Positions 1 to 7,456 are shown, numbered from the stretch's first letter. The stretch is 9,733 nucleotides of DNA from Candidatus Thorarchaeota archaeon (GCA_030638785.1 DAOWDY010000219.1:1-9733), one strand, 5' to 3'. Numbers and translations are program-made. Notes: generated by a model from the sequence alone, not told the origin.

Positions 1-237
1 ATGTCTGGGTATGTGGCAGACACAGTAGAGAGAATGCGAAACGAGTTAGGTCTAGGAAATTTGAAGGATATCTCAGTACGTTGTAGTGAAGGAAAAGCAG
101 TCTTTAGGAAAATTGCCTCTCAAGGAAAACAATCTCTTATTTTAGCTACAATTATGCCCCGCAATGTCAGATATCATGCAAGGGCAATAGGCAAGGCATC
201 CACTCTGATTAGAAAGGTCTTGGGATACAAGAACTAG
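1..237 (+). CDS. Probable Roadblock/LC7-domain protein, C-terminal part (5' end outside window)
   Basis: The frame is open from the first base, so the ATG at 1 may be internal and the gene probably begins upstream. The visible 78 residues fit the second half of a Roadblock/LC7 fold: an amphipathic helix (about 4-18), a strand pair around 23-38 with the pattern ISVR-x4-G-x-AVFRKIA, a hydrophobic strand SLILATIMP (about 45-53), and a final helix (about 55-75). Roadblock/LC7 proteins are small dimeric scaffolds that bind Ras-like or MglA-like GTPases, and they are abundant in Asgard archaea. No GTPase gene is visible here. The stop TAG (235-237) lies inside a short dyad with AGAACT/AGTTCT arms. 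The family assignment rests on secondary-structure pattern and is moderate at best; another small alpha/beta protein is possible. Confidence 0.5.
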   Translation: MSGYVADTVERMRNELGLGNLKDISVRCSEGKAVFRKIASQGKQSLILATIMPRNVRYHARAIGKASTLIRKVLGYKN

Positions 238-250
238 AGTTCTCAATCTG

Positions 251-258
251 TTTATTCA
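251..258 (+). promoter_or_regulatory. Weak TATA-like element upstream of the thioredoxin-KaiC operon
   Basis: The sequence TTTATTCA lies about 60 bp before the ATG at 317. Archaeal transcription usually starts about 25 bp after the TATA box, which would put the start near 283 and give a leader of about 35 nt. The match is only partial and the gap to the preceding gene is just 79 bp, so read-through from upstream is also possible. Confidence 0.3.
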
Positions 259-316
259 AAACATTCAAGTGAGACAGGAGTCACTATTGTCTTAACTGAC
301 CTCGGTTTAGGAGAGC

Positions 317-658
317 ATGCGATTGGAGCAAGAGGTGGACTCAAACAAGGACCCAGTGGGTGATGAGGCTACACCATTTGTAGAAGTCGTCTTCTTCAAA
401 TCTGATACATGTGCATTTTGTCCTCGTGCCGAGGAAGTTCTACGCGAAACGATTGAAGACCTTGGGGCTGACGCATTCAGGATCAACGTGATCAATGTGT
501 CTGAGAATCCAGAGGCTGCGGAAGAATTTGGAATATTCGCATTGCCTACAATAATGATTGGTGGTGTATCTGTAACAGGTATACCTGAACCTGAGATGAT
601 TATGAAGATGATTCTCGGTTCCAAGATCTCTAAGAAAAGGGGCGAATTCAATGAGTGA
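317..658 (+). CDS. Thioredoxin/glutaredoxin-fold protein with CAFC redox motif
   Basis: This 113-residue protein has a single thioredoxin-like domain. A strand VEVVFF (about 22-27) is followed by the redox motif C32-A-F-C35 at the start of a helix, then a second strand (about 54-61) and the cis-proline loop ALPTIMIGG (P77). It should carry out thiol-disulfide exchange in the cytoplasm; no signal peptide or membrane segment is seen. The active site is CAFC rather than thioredoxin CGPC, so it resembles the small archaeal glutaredoxin/thioredoxin hybrids. The ATG at 317 has a good ribosome site AGGAGAG at 309-315. The first 20 residues are charged and probably disordered. Its 3' end overlaps the next gene by 8 nt, which suggests translational coupling with the KaiC-like ATPase. 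The substrate is unknown. Confidence 0.85.
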   Translation: MRLEQEVDSNKDPVGDEATPFVEVVFFKSDTCAFCPRAEEVLRETIEDLGADAFRINVINVSENPEAAEEFGIFALPTIMIGGVSVTGIPEPEMIMKMILGSKISKKRGEFNE

Positions 659-1397
659 TTATTCTATTGACAGGGTCAAGACGGGGATACCCGGTCTGGA
701 TGAACTGATCGAGGGAGGTTTCCCTAGGGGGGATACCATTCTCGTTGCCGGTAAGGCTGGAACTGGAAAGACCATTTTAGCAAATCAGTTCCTCTATAAT
801 GGTGCTATATTGTACGATGAACCAGGTGTTCTAGTTACGCTAGAGGAATCACCTGTAGCAATCAAGAGAAACATGATGAGATTCGGTATGGATCTCGACG
901 ATCTTGTGAAGAAGGGCCTCTTATCAATCGCAGACCTATCCCCCTCCAAAGAGATTGCACGTGTAAAAATGGGGGAGTATCCTAGCTTTGATCTCTCCGG
1001 ACTAGTGGCAATTATTATGAACCATGTGAAGAAAGTCAAGGCAAAACGGATTGTTATAGATACACTATCTATCTTGGCCTATAAATTCCGAAGTAGGGAT
1101 ATCCTGAGAGAGGAGTTTTTCAAGCTTGCGGCAAATATAACACGTGAGGGAGCTACATTACTCTTGACTAGTGAGATTCCAGCGCAGGGCTCTGGTCTAG
1201 GCGTCTTCGATATTGAGGCCTTCTTGGCATCAGGTGTTGTGGTACTCTATAATGAGAAGATTAGCGACACCTCACGTTCAAGATCGGTTGAGATTCTCAA
1301 ACTGAGAGGTTCGAAACACAGCTCTCGAATCCACTCAATGCGAATCACTGATGAAGGAATCAGGGTATGGCCAGGTGAGATTAGTCCCGGACACTAA
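651..1397 (+). CDS. KaiC/RadA-like RecA-superfamily ATPase
   Basis: This 248-residue protein is a single KaiC-type domain. It opens with the typical GIPGLDELIEGGFPRG segment (12-27). The Walker A motif GKAGTGKT is at 34-41, the paired acidic residues are at E65-E66 in VTLEESP, Walker B RIVIDTLS is at 133-140, and the closing block LKLRGSKHSS (217-226) is followed by the ITDEGIRVWP end strand. These are the marks of an ATP-binding, probably hexameric, KaiC-like protein, and the acidic pair suggests active ATP hydrolysis or phosphotransfer. Archaeal single-domain KaiC-like proteins are widespread, with mostly unknown roles in signalling and regulation. The ATG at 651 has AGGGG at 638-642. The neighbours are a thioredoxin-fold gene (8-nt overlap) and a second KaiC-like gene 24 nt downstream. 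Confidence 0.9.
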   Translation: MSDYSIDRVKTGIPGLDELIEGGFPRGDTILVAGKAGTGKTILANQFLYNGAILYDEPGVLVTLEESPVAIKRNMMRFGMDLDDLVKKGLLSIADLSPSKEIARVKMGEYPSFDLSGLVAIIMNHVKKVKAKRIVIDTLSILAYKFRSRDILREEFFKLAANITREGATLLLTSEIPAQGSGLGVFDIEAFLASGVVVLYNEKISDTSRSRSVEILKLRGSKHSSRIHSMRITDEGIRVWPGEISPGH

Positions 1398-1421
1398 ATT
1401 TCAAGTATAGAGGCGTACGAA

Positions 1422-2132
1422 TTGGGCGATGATAAGAACTCTCGCAGTGGAAAAAGAGATTCCATGAAGGTCTCTCCCATGATTGGAGATCTAGTCCAAT
1501 TTGGTCAATTGACACAGTTATCGTATATGCTTCTAGGTCCACTTGGGGCTGGAAAGTCTACATACGCAGAAGCATTCTTAGCTGAAGGATTGGCACTAGG
1601 TTTTCCTGCAGTCTTTGTCACAACTGACGTTTCTCCTCGTGTAATCCGGAATGACATGAGCCGTTATGGTTGGAATATTGAGGAATACGAGAACGATGGG
1701 CAATTCGTTTTTATCGATGGATATTCTGAAAGAATGGGTGCCCCAAAGACCGGTAGTGCTCGGTCACTCACAAAGGTTGATGACATCTCCGAGCTTGGTA
1801 TCGTCCTGTCAGAGGTTCTCGAGAATCTAGTTGTAGCTCGAATTGTAATTGATAGCCTCTCTACTTTGATACTGCATTCTAATCCCGAAACCATACCAAG
1901 AGCAGTACAGCGATTGAGTGGTAGAATCAAACAAGGGTCTCATAGCATTATGTTTATTCTAGAGGATGGTGTCCATGATGAGAAGACATATGCAACATTT
2001 TCCTACCTTGCAGATGCAGTCCTGAGGTTCAAATTAGAGGACTCAGATCAAAAACAGATTCATAACATCCGCATGGAACGAATGCGAGGTAGTGATTCAT
2101 CTCGTGAATGGCATACATTCACGATTGAATAG
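1422..2132 (+). CDS. Divergent KaiC-like ATPase lacking the catalytic acidic pair
   Basis: This protein of 236 residues is a RecA-like fold related to the preceding gene but diverged. Walker A GPLGAGKS is at 39-46 and Walker B RIVIDSLSTL at 140-149. The C-terminal RMERMRGSDSS (218-228) matches the KaiC family end block. Where active KaiC has a Glu pair after the second strand, this protein reads VTTDVSP (66-72), so it may bind ATP with little hydrolysis, as in FlaH- or GvpD-like relatives. The N-terminal 20 residues are polar and lack the usual family opening. The TTG at 1422 has AGAGG at 1409-1413. The ATG at 1464 (residue 15) is an alternative start that keeps the whole domain. It could form a mixed complex with the product of the upstream gene; this is inferred from adjacency only. 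Confidence 0.8.
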   Translation: MGDDKNSRSGKRDSMKVSPMIGDLVQFGQLTQLSYMLLGPLGAGKSTYAEAFLAEGLALGFPAVFVTTDVSPRVIRNDMSRYGWNIEEYENDGQFVFIDGYSERMGAPKTGSARSLTKVDDISELGIVLSEVLENLVVARIVIDSLSTLILHSNPETIPRAVQRLSGRIKQGSHSIMFILEDGVHDEKTYATFSYLADAVLRFKLEDSDQKQIHNIRMERMRGSDSSREWHTFTIE

Positions 2133-2137
2133 GAAAC

Positions 2138-2160
2138 AGGAGGTTTCCGTGAAAGCTTAA
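2138..2160 (+). other. Strong Shine-Dalgarno followed by a three-codon mini-ORF
   Basis: AGGAGGT at 2138-2144 is the best ribosome site in the window. The first start codon after it is GTG at 2149, but that frame reads GTG-AAA-GCT-TAA and ends at 2160. The long downstream gene uses another frame, and its TTG at 2162 lies 17 nt beyond the ribosome site. The element could be a leader mini-ORF that affects initiation downstream, or the relic of a lost start after a small indel. Confidence 0.4.
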
Positions 2161-2161
2161 A

Positions 2162-4504
2162 TTGGGTTTTCCCACGTCATTAGAAAGTCAGAGGAGAGAA
2201 ATTGTGGAGTCATCTTTGAAGGCTGCATTGCGAGAGATACTTTGTGCCTCTATGTCCCTCGATGATGGTCTTTCCACTATTCAGAACTTTGCAATCGACA
2301 CCACTAGTAATCCTGAGATTTACTATGATGTTGCTAGGGTAATTGAAGAAATCATTTTGCGTCGTCCAAGTCTTGCAAGTGCAAAATTAACTGAACTTAC
2401 TGTCCGGCTTGCATTTTCAAAGGACCACGTTCTACGAGATATGTTGATGCTTCTTGATGCAAGGTATACAAACGCAAGTCGAAGAGCAGAGTGTGGCCTC
2501 GTGCCAGATATTAATGCACTACCACAGCTTCTCGATATATTAAGTGAGCTAATCCAAGGAATGGAATTGGCCATCAAACTAAACCTGAGACCGCTTCTTC
2601 CTTTTCTCACTGACGAGATTCTGGCTACCCTTGAAGAAATTTATACTCGCGGACATCAGGCGTCAATTGAGCTTGCTGTTTATGAATCAAGATATCTTAC
2701 TTCTATTCTTTCTGAAGCCGGTGTCTTTGATTGTTCAGAGGCAATCCTCAATCGTCTCACTACCATTTCACGAGCCACAGGATTGACTGACATTTCCTTT
2801 GAAATTGCACTCGATGAAGCATCTGTACTCACAGAGATCGGTATGTATGAGGAGTCTCGTGAGATTCTTCGTGAACTTAGAAAACAGTCAGAAAAAAATA
2901 ATGATTCGATTCAGCTCGCGTCAGTCACCCTACAACTTGCAATAAATGAAACTCGTGATGATGCAGTACCTCATGCCACTGCTAGAGAAATATCCGATGA
3001 GGCTGCTCAAAGATTTCAGGATCTACTAGACAATGAGGATTCACCAAAAGATGGTCTGGGTCTTGCACATCTTGTAATTGGTTCGAACATCTTAGCGAAT
3101 GGCTGGCGCGAGGCTGTTCCTGAAGGAATAGAAAGGCTTGACTATTCATTGAAGATTCTAGATGACATCGAGGAACCGGATTCAACTCAGAATCTTCTCC
3201 TTTTCAAATGCCTGACAGGGCTTGGTTTTGCGCATGGACTCATGCGTGATCATGATAATATCTCTACCAGTCTTGGTTATCTCGATCGTGCAAGAACTCT
3301 TCTTGATGCTCTTGAAGGCACCAAGGATGAATGTGAGGTCGATTTAGCACGACTGAACAATGCAATTGGGTGGATTTGTATATCATCAGAATCAGACGAG
3401 TTTTGGCCGGTTGGAAAAGAAGCCTTTGAAGAAGCTATTCGAATGAGAGAGAAATTGCAGAAGGATGGAACTGCATCTGAGCTAGAGCTGCTTGCAAGTA
3501 GGACTGGATATGCCCTCTCCCTCATGAGGACGCCTGGTGCTGAAAGAGAGCAAGCATTGGATGAGTTACAGAACATTCTTACTCAATACGTGCCATTATT
3601 CCCAACGGATAATCGTGCGTTTAGTGAGATTGCAATTGCTGTATACAATCTTGTTTGGTTAACAATACGTCACAATACAGAGTTGCCACCTCGTCTACTT
3701 CGTCTGTTAGAAGATATTGATAGAATGTTATCAGATGCACGAGCCCATGAAGAATCCGTGTTTATTCAAGGTGTTTCCATTTTGGTTCCGTATCTAGATG
3801 AATCGTGGGATACTTTGAAGAAACGTGCGGCAATTCTGATAAGAGGTGGGTCAGCAATTAAAAATGCCGCTAAGATGGTGAATGCTCTCGCTGTTGCCAA
3901 GGGTAACCTAGAAACAATTAATCTTGAAGCTGGTGTGGGAGTCATTGAGTTTGATGATGACGAAATAAGAGATGAAGATCTACTTCTGTTCCAATATTGG
4001 AAAGGTCAGACTCTTCTCGCAAAAACTATCAAATCATATTATCAGAACAAGGATTATTCTGAGCTAGCCTCAGGGTTATATCATGCGTCTCTTGAACTTG
4101 GAATAGTCGACAAGGTGGATACGGACTTTGACGAGTCTGCAGAGTTCATCCGAGCTACTGCTATCTCTTTTTCAAAATCACTAATGAAATTCGCTCTATC
4201 ACTTGAGAACCAATACGCCGCGTACATTGATAGATCTGAGCATAAACAGAAACCTGCTTCAATTGAGGATGGTCAATATGATTACCTTCTTGCAGAAGAC
4301 TGGCTTGGATTGCTAAAAATCACAGATTCATATTTACAAATGGTTGAAGATTCTGAAATGGTGCAGGCACAACCATATCTGAATGCCGTGTTCTCGAATA
4401 CTGCTCGAGCTCTTAGAATGATGGACAGTGTTGCACTAGTAGACCGAAGGATATTTGCTCGCTTAGGTGAGGATATGAATAGACGCTATTACCTACGAAA
4501 GTAA
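2162..4504 (+). CDS. Large all-helical TPR-like protein of unknown function
   Basis: This protein of up to 780 residues is almost entirely amphipathic helices, with no membrane segment, signal peptide or catalytic motif that I recognise. Helix-pair units resembling tetratricopeptide repeats occur near residues 171-204, 213-244, 298-336, 344-383, 393-434 and 441-475. The clearest is ALDEASVLTEIGMYEESREIL (216-236, split here by family pattern), where small residues fall at TPR positions. An acidic patch (VIEFDDDEI) is near the middle of the second half. Such proteins usually act as scaffolds. The first possible start in frame is TTG at 2162, but GTG at 2204 (residue 15) has a well-spaced GAGGAG at 2191-2196 and is the more likely start, giving 766 residues. 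It follows two KaiC-like ATPases closely, so it may be their partner or scaffold. The stop TAA directly abuts the convergent EF-2 paralogue. Confidence 0.75.
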   Translation: MGFPTSLESQRREIVESSLKAALREILCASMSLDDGLSTIQNFAIDTTSNPEIYYDVARVIEEIILRRPSLASAKLTELTVRLAFSKDHVLRDMLMLLDARYTNASRRAECGLVPDINALPQLLDILSELIQGMELAIKLNLRPLLPFLTDEILATLEEIYTRGHQASIELAVYESRYLTSILSEAGVFDCSEAILNRLTTISRATGLTDISFEIALDEASVLTEIGMYEESREILRELRKQSEKNNDSIQLASVTLQLAINETRDDAVPHATAREISDEAAQRFQDLLDNEDSPKDGLGLAHLVIGSNILANGWREAVPEGIERLDYSLKILDDIEEPDSTQNLLLFKCLTGLGFAHGLMRDHDNISTSLGYLDRARTLLDALEGTKDECEVDLARLNNAIGWICISSESDEFWPVGKEAFEEAIRMREKLQKDGTASELELLASRTGYALSLMRTPGAEREQALDELQNILTQYVPLFPTDNRAFSEIAIAVYNLVWLTIRHNTELPPRLLRLLEDIDRMLSDARAHEESVFIQGVSILVPYLDESWDTLKKRAAILIRGGSAIKNAAKMVNALAVAKGNLETINLEAGVGVIEFDDDEIRDEDLLLFQYWKGQTLLAKTIKSYYQNKDYSELASGLYHASLELGIVDKVDTDFDESAEFIRATAISFSKSLMKFALSLENQYAAYIDRSEHKQKPASIEDGQYDYLLAEDWLGLLKITDSYLQMVEDSEMVQAQPYLNAVFSNTARALRMMDSVALVDRRIFARLGEDMNRRYYLRK
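2191..2196 (+). promoter_or_regulatory. Ribosome binding site favouring the GTG start at 2204
   Basis: GAGGAG ends 7 nt before the GTG at 2204, the ideal spacing. The earlier TTG at 2162 has no site at normal distance. This supports starting the TPR-like protein at residue 15 of the longest frame. Confidence 0.5.
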
Positions 4505-6631
4505 TCAATACTCCTCCTCAACCTTCGGAGGTTTGATCTTTCTATACTCTCCTGTCTTTGCGCCCCAAGTTACCCAGCCAGAAGTTTGAGTTCGGATTTC
4601 ATTTGCTAGACCAAAAGACTCTCGCACAGGAATCTCTGCTCGAATTTTGTAAAGCGACCGTTCTGAGTCGATCTCGGAGATATCACCCTTTCTCCTAGCA
4701 AGGATTGATGAAACAACGCCAACATGCTCTTCAGGTGAGCTGAGTTCTAATCTAATCCATGGTTCTAATAATACGGGTTCTCCAGAAAGAACACTTGCAC
4801 GTATTGCTGTGACTAGTGGCTGTGTAATATCTCGCCACGTCGTTTCTAGAGCCTCATAGGAGATTGCTGCCTTCTTGATGATGATCATAACCTTTCTCAT
4901 CTTCTCACCCTGAAGAGGACCTCTCTGCATGACAGTTCTAAATGCCTCTTTGACCCAATCGGCAGCATCACCATGAGGGTCAATACTCTTTCCTTCATCG
5001 ATTAGATAGCAGTCAGATTGAGAAATTGTATCAAGTACTGACCCCAACCTATACAATTCTTCCCTTGGAACTACTAATCGTGCCTGAACAGTGAATTGGC
5101 TTGTAGATTTGTTTCCCCCAGAAGCAACTTCTCCGTCCTTCTGTATTTGTTCTTTTAGAAGTACCATTGGAGTCCCTAGGAGAATCTTCACCCCACGTCT
5201 GGCAAGCTTCTCTATGCTGACCTCAACATGAAGCTCTCCTGCTCCAGAGATTAACATCTCTCCAGTTTCTGGATTGATTTCACAATCTAGTGCTGGATCA
5301 GTCTTCACATACTCTTCGAGCTCCTTTTGCACTGAGTCAAGTTCGGAGAGTTTCTTTGGCTCTACGGCATATGTGACAACAGGTTCAGTAGGATACTGTA
5401 ATGTTTCCATCGGAATGAATTCTTCCATCTCCGAATCGACCAGTGTATCTCCAGTAGCAAGGTCTCTTATCCCCGAAATAAATGCAAGATTTCCTGCAGG
5501 TATCTCATCGTGAGGAATCTTGGCCTTTGACATAAAGATACCAACTTGGAGAGGCTTACCGTGGTCATGTGTCCTCATATTCTTTAATGGCTGTGCTCGT
5601 TTTAGAGTTCCTGAAAAGACCCTAACAGCGGCCACCAGACCTGCGTGTCTATCAGGCTGTACATCCCCAACAAGAAGGACCGGAGGTCCTGACTTGTCAC
5701 AGGATAGAAGTCGCTTACCAACCTCCGATGACGCATCGCCTTTCCAGAAAACAGGTAGACGATATTGCTGTGCATCAATTGGATTTGGAACTGTTCGAAC
5801 CATTGCATCAAGTACATGTTTCGCAAGAGGATATTTCTCTGACAGGTCCTTCTCTCTTTCTTCTCGATAGCTCTCAACTATTTCTTCAATGACCTCGAGG
5901 AATGCCTTTGATAGGTCAGTTGATTTTGTGCTTCCTCCTGCTTTGTCTAGCAGAGTATCAATTCCTATTGCCCATTTGTCTAAAGCAGAACCTACACAAA
6001 GTGAACCCCGGTTAAATGAGACCTCCCACTCTTCTAGTAAGCCATCATCAAGGTATTTTCCTAGCATTGCGTTGAATTCTCTTGCAACCTTGGAAACTTC
6101 TTCAGCCACCTGCAGAGACTGTAATTTTTTTTCAGTGATTAGGCGGTCTACTTTGTTAAGAAAGAGAATAGGTCTAACAAGTTCTTGCATAGCTTGCCGG
6201 CTTACTGTTTCAGTCTGAACCATGAGACCCTCGATTACATCTACAACTATGACTGCTCCATCCGTCAACCTTAATCCACGAGTGACGTGACTTGAGAAAT
6301 CGATGTGTCCTGGAGTATCAATTAAGTGGATCAAGTGTTCGTTATCCATCATCTCGTGGATGAGAGTAATTCCTGATGCCTTAATGGTGATTCCTCTCTG
6401 TTGTTCAATCAAATCATAATCCAACAGTCTTGCCTTTGCTGCAACATCCTTTGAAAGAAGTCCTGAAGCCGCGATGAGAGAATCGGTAAGAGTTGTCTTT
6501 CCGTGATCAATGTGGGCTATTACGGTGCAGTTCCTAATTCTCTCTGTATCTGAAATCAAATCCAATACCCGCTCGTTTACGAACTTCTTGTATAGATGCG
6601 ACAATCTGAAGCTACCCGACCTTTTGTCCAT
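4505..6631 (-). CDS. Archaeal elongation factor 2 paralogue (aEF-2p) lacking the diphthamide histidine
   Basis: This is a translational GTPase of the EF-2/EF-G family with all five domains (about 708 residues from the ATG at 6631). The G domain is intact: AHIDHGKT (G1), RGITIKAS (G2), DTPGH (G3) and NKVD (G4). The ISGAGELHVEV block of domain III, the RGPL block and PVLLEP of domain IV, and domain V are all recognisable. Between RGPL and PVLLEP the spacing equals that of canonical EF-2 (45 residues), but the tip sequence HRGPGQ is replaced by ETTWRD. Glu (codon 4846-4844) therefore occupies the site of the diphthamide His. The C-terminal tail is also short and acidic (KVEEEY). Second EF-2 copies of this kind are known from diphthamide-lacking Asgard archaea, Korarchaeota and Geoarchaea; their role is unsettled. 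An upstream TTG at 6649 would add six residues, but the ATG has AGAGG just before it. The start overlaps the N-acetyltransferase gene by 20 nt. Confidence 0.9.
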   Translation of the reverse strand: MDKRSGSFRLSHLYKKFVNERVLDLISDTERIRNCTVIAHIDHGKTTLTDSLIAASGLLSKDVAAKARLLDYDLIEQQRGITIKASGITLIHEMMDNEHLIHLIDTPGHIDFSSHVTRGLRLTDGAVIVVDVIEGLMVQTETVSRQAMQELVRPILFLNKVDRLITEKKLQSLQVAEEVSKVAREFNAMLGKYLDDGLLEEWEVSFNRGSLCVGSALDKWAIGIDTLLDKAGGSTKSTDLSKAFLEVIEEIVESYREEREKDLSEKYPLAKHVLDAMVRTVPNPIDAQQYRLPVFWKGDASSEVGKRLLSCDKSGPPVLLVGDVQPDRHAGLVAAVRVFSGTLKRAQPLKNMRTHDHGKPLQVGIFMSKAKIPHDEIPAGNLAFISGIRDLATGDTLVDSEMEEFIPMETLQYPTEPVVTYAVEPKKLSELDSVQKELEEYVKTDPALDCEINPETGEMLISGAGELHVEVSIEKLARRGVKILLGTPMVLLKEQIQKDGEVASGGNKSTSQFTVQARLVVPREELYRLGSVLDTISQSDCYLIDEGKSIDPHGDAADWVKEAFRTVMQRGPLQGEKMRKVMIIIKKAAISYEALETTWRDITQPLVTAIRASVLSGEPVLLEPWIRLELSSPEEHVGVVSSILARRKGDISEIDSERSLYKIRAEIPVRESFGLANEIRTQTSGWVTWGAKTGEYRKIKPPKVEEEY

Positions 6632-7202
6632 AAGCCTCTGTAGGAACAATCACCTGTTCCTCACAGGATGAACAACGCAGAACAACAACGGATTTGTTCT
6701 TGGAAACCTCCTCGTTAATTGGTTTTCCACATGTGCAAACAAAACCGATGAGCTTTGCAGGATTCCCAGCAACAAGCCCATGCGCTGGCACATCCTTTGT
6801 TACTACAGACCCGCTTCCCACCATGCAGTACTCTCCTAGGGTGTTATCACACACTATCACTGCATGGGCTCCAATGGATGCTCCCTTCTTGACTAGGGTC
6901 TTTGAGACCTCAAAGGTATCTCCAAAGGCTCTGGGGTACATATCATTTGTAAATGTCATATACGGTCCACAGAACACATCATCTTCAATGGTAACGCCAT
7001 GATATACAGACACACCGTTCTGTATCTTGACGTTGTTACCTATCTCAACATCTGCGTCAACATAGACACCCTTTCCTATGTTGCATCCTTCTCCAATTTT
7101 GGCTGATCCTCTGACATGAGCAAAGTGCCAGATGCGAGTGCCTTTTCCTATCTGAGCACCGTCATCGACTACTGCCAGGTCATGAATGAATACATCGCTC
7201 AT
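6612..7202 (-). CDS. WbpD/WlbB-like sugar-nucleotide N-acetyltransferase with C-terminal zinc-ribbon-like segment
   Basis: This is a left-handed beta-helix acyltransferase of 196 residues from the ATG at 7202. Hexapeptide repeats run through most of the protein (DGAQIGKGTRIWHFAHV, GEGCNIGKGVYV, GNNVKIQNGVSVY). The block EDDVFCGPYMTFTND and the later VGSGSVVTKDVPAHGLVAGNPA are typical of the WbpD/WlbB family. That family acetylates the 3-amino group of UDP-2-acetamido-3-amino-glucuronate with acetyl-CoA, making diacetylated uronic acid sugars for surface glycans, including archaeal protein N-glycans. After the helix comes an extra segment with C-x-C and, 18 residues later, C-x2-C, which could bind one zinc. 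An upstream GTG at 7211 would add three residues, but the ATG is preferred. The companion sugar genes are not in the window; the gene downstream encodes an EF-2 paralogue. Confidence 0.85.
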   Translation of the reverse strand: MSDVFIHDLAVVDDGAQIGKGTRIWHFAHVRGSAKIGEGCNIGKGVYVDADVEIGNNVKIQNGVSVYHGVTIEDDVFCGPYMTFTNDMYPRAFGDTFEVSKTLVKKGASIGAHAVIVCDNTLGEYCMVGSGSVVTKDVPAHGLVAGNPAKLIGFVCTCGKPINEEVSKNKSVVVLRCSSCEEQVIVPTEAYGQKVG

Positions 7203-7272
7203 GAGTTCCACAGATAAGGCGATACCGAGTGGTGAGTTAACTGTTACTCTTCCGTTCCCCGAAACCTATTCA

Positions 7273-7306
7273 AGACTGAAGTTCGGTTCCTGCTTCACTG
7301 AGGTCT
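7273..7306 (-). other. Possible hairpin at the 5' end of the acetyltransferase mRNA
   Basis: The arms AGACTGAAG (7273-7281 on +) and CTTCA/GTCT (7293-7297 and 7303-7306) form a 5+4 bp stem with a 5-nt bulge. If transcription starts about 25 bp after the TATA-like element at 7330-7337, the RNA would begin almost exactly at this stem, leaving a leader of about 100 nt. Its function is unknown and the stem is short. Confidence 0.25.
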
Positions 7307-7312
7307 GCTTTG

Positions 7313-7330
7313 CTAATCCCAATGGATTAG
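7313..7330. repeat. 18-bp perfect dyad next to a TATA-like element
   Basis: CTAATCC (7313-7319) and GGATTAG (7324-7330) are perfect inverted arms around the 4-nt spacer CAAT. The dyad lies between the - strand TATA-like element and the expected transcription start of the acetyltransferase/EF-2 paralogue unit, the usual place for an archaeal repressor operator. Confidence 0.4.
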
Positions 7331-7338
7331 TATAAAGT
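7328..7338 (-). promoter_or_regulatory. Probable TATA box for the acetyltransferase/EF-2 paralogue operon
   Basis: On the - strand this reads ACTTTATACTA, close to the archaeal TATA consensus. Initiation is expected near 7305, about 100 nt before the ATG at 7202. It is the closest good match upstream of the gene. Confidence 0.45.
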
Positions 7339-7456
7339 CTTACATCCTCTCCACAGGCAATTTTCGTCCCCGGCAAACTGACGGTGACGGTAGAATGATT
7401 CTTAGACTTGGCTCTCGTCTTGGGCTCACACTACATCTAGTAATCCCTCTTCGAAG

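Noticed and set aside
230..243. Dyad AGAACT-AG-AGTTCT over the stop codon of the first gene
   Set aside because: The two-nt spacer is too short for a normal hairpin loop and no clear T-run follows, so I do not call a terminator; it may be chance.
307..651. Open - strand frame of 114 codons opposite the thioredoxin-fold gene
   Set aside because: The + strand protein has clear CxxC and cis-proline motifs; the - strand product is low complexity and unlike any family.
5274..6218. Open + strand frames of 79-116 codons opposite the EF-2 paralogue
   Set aside because: They are antisense shadows of a well-supported conserved GTPase and have no recognisable domains.
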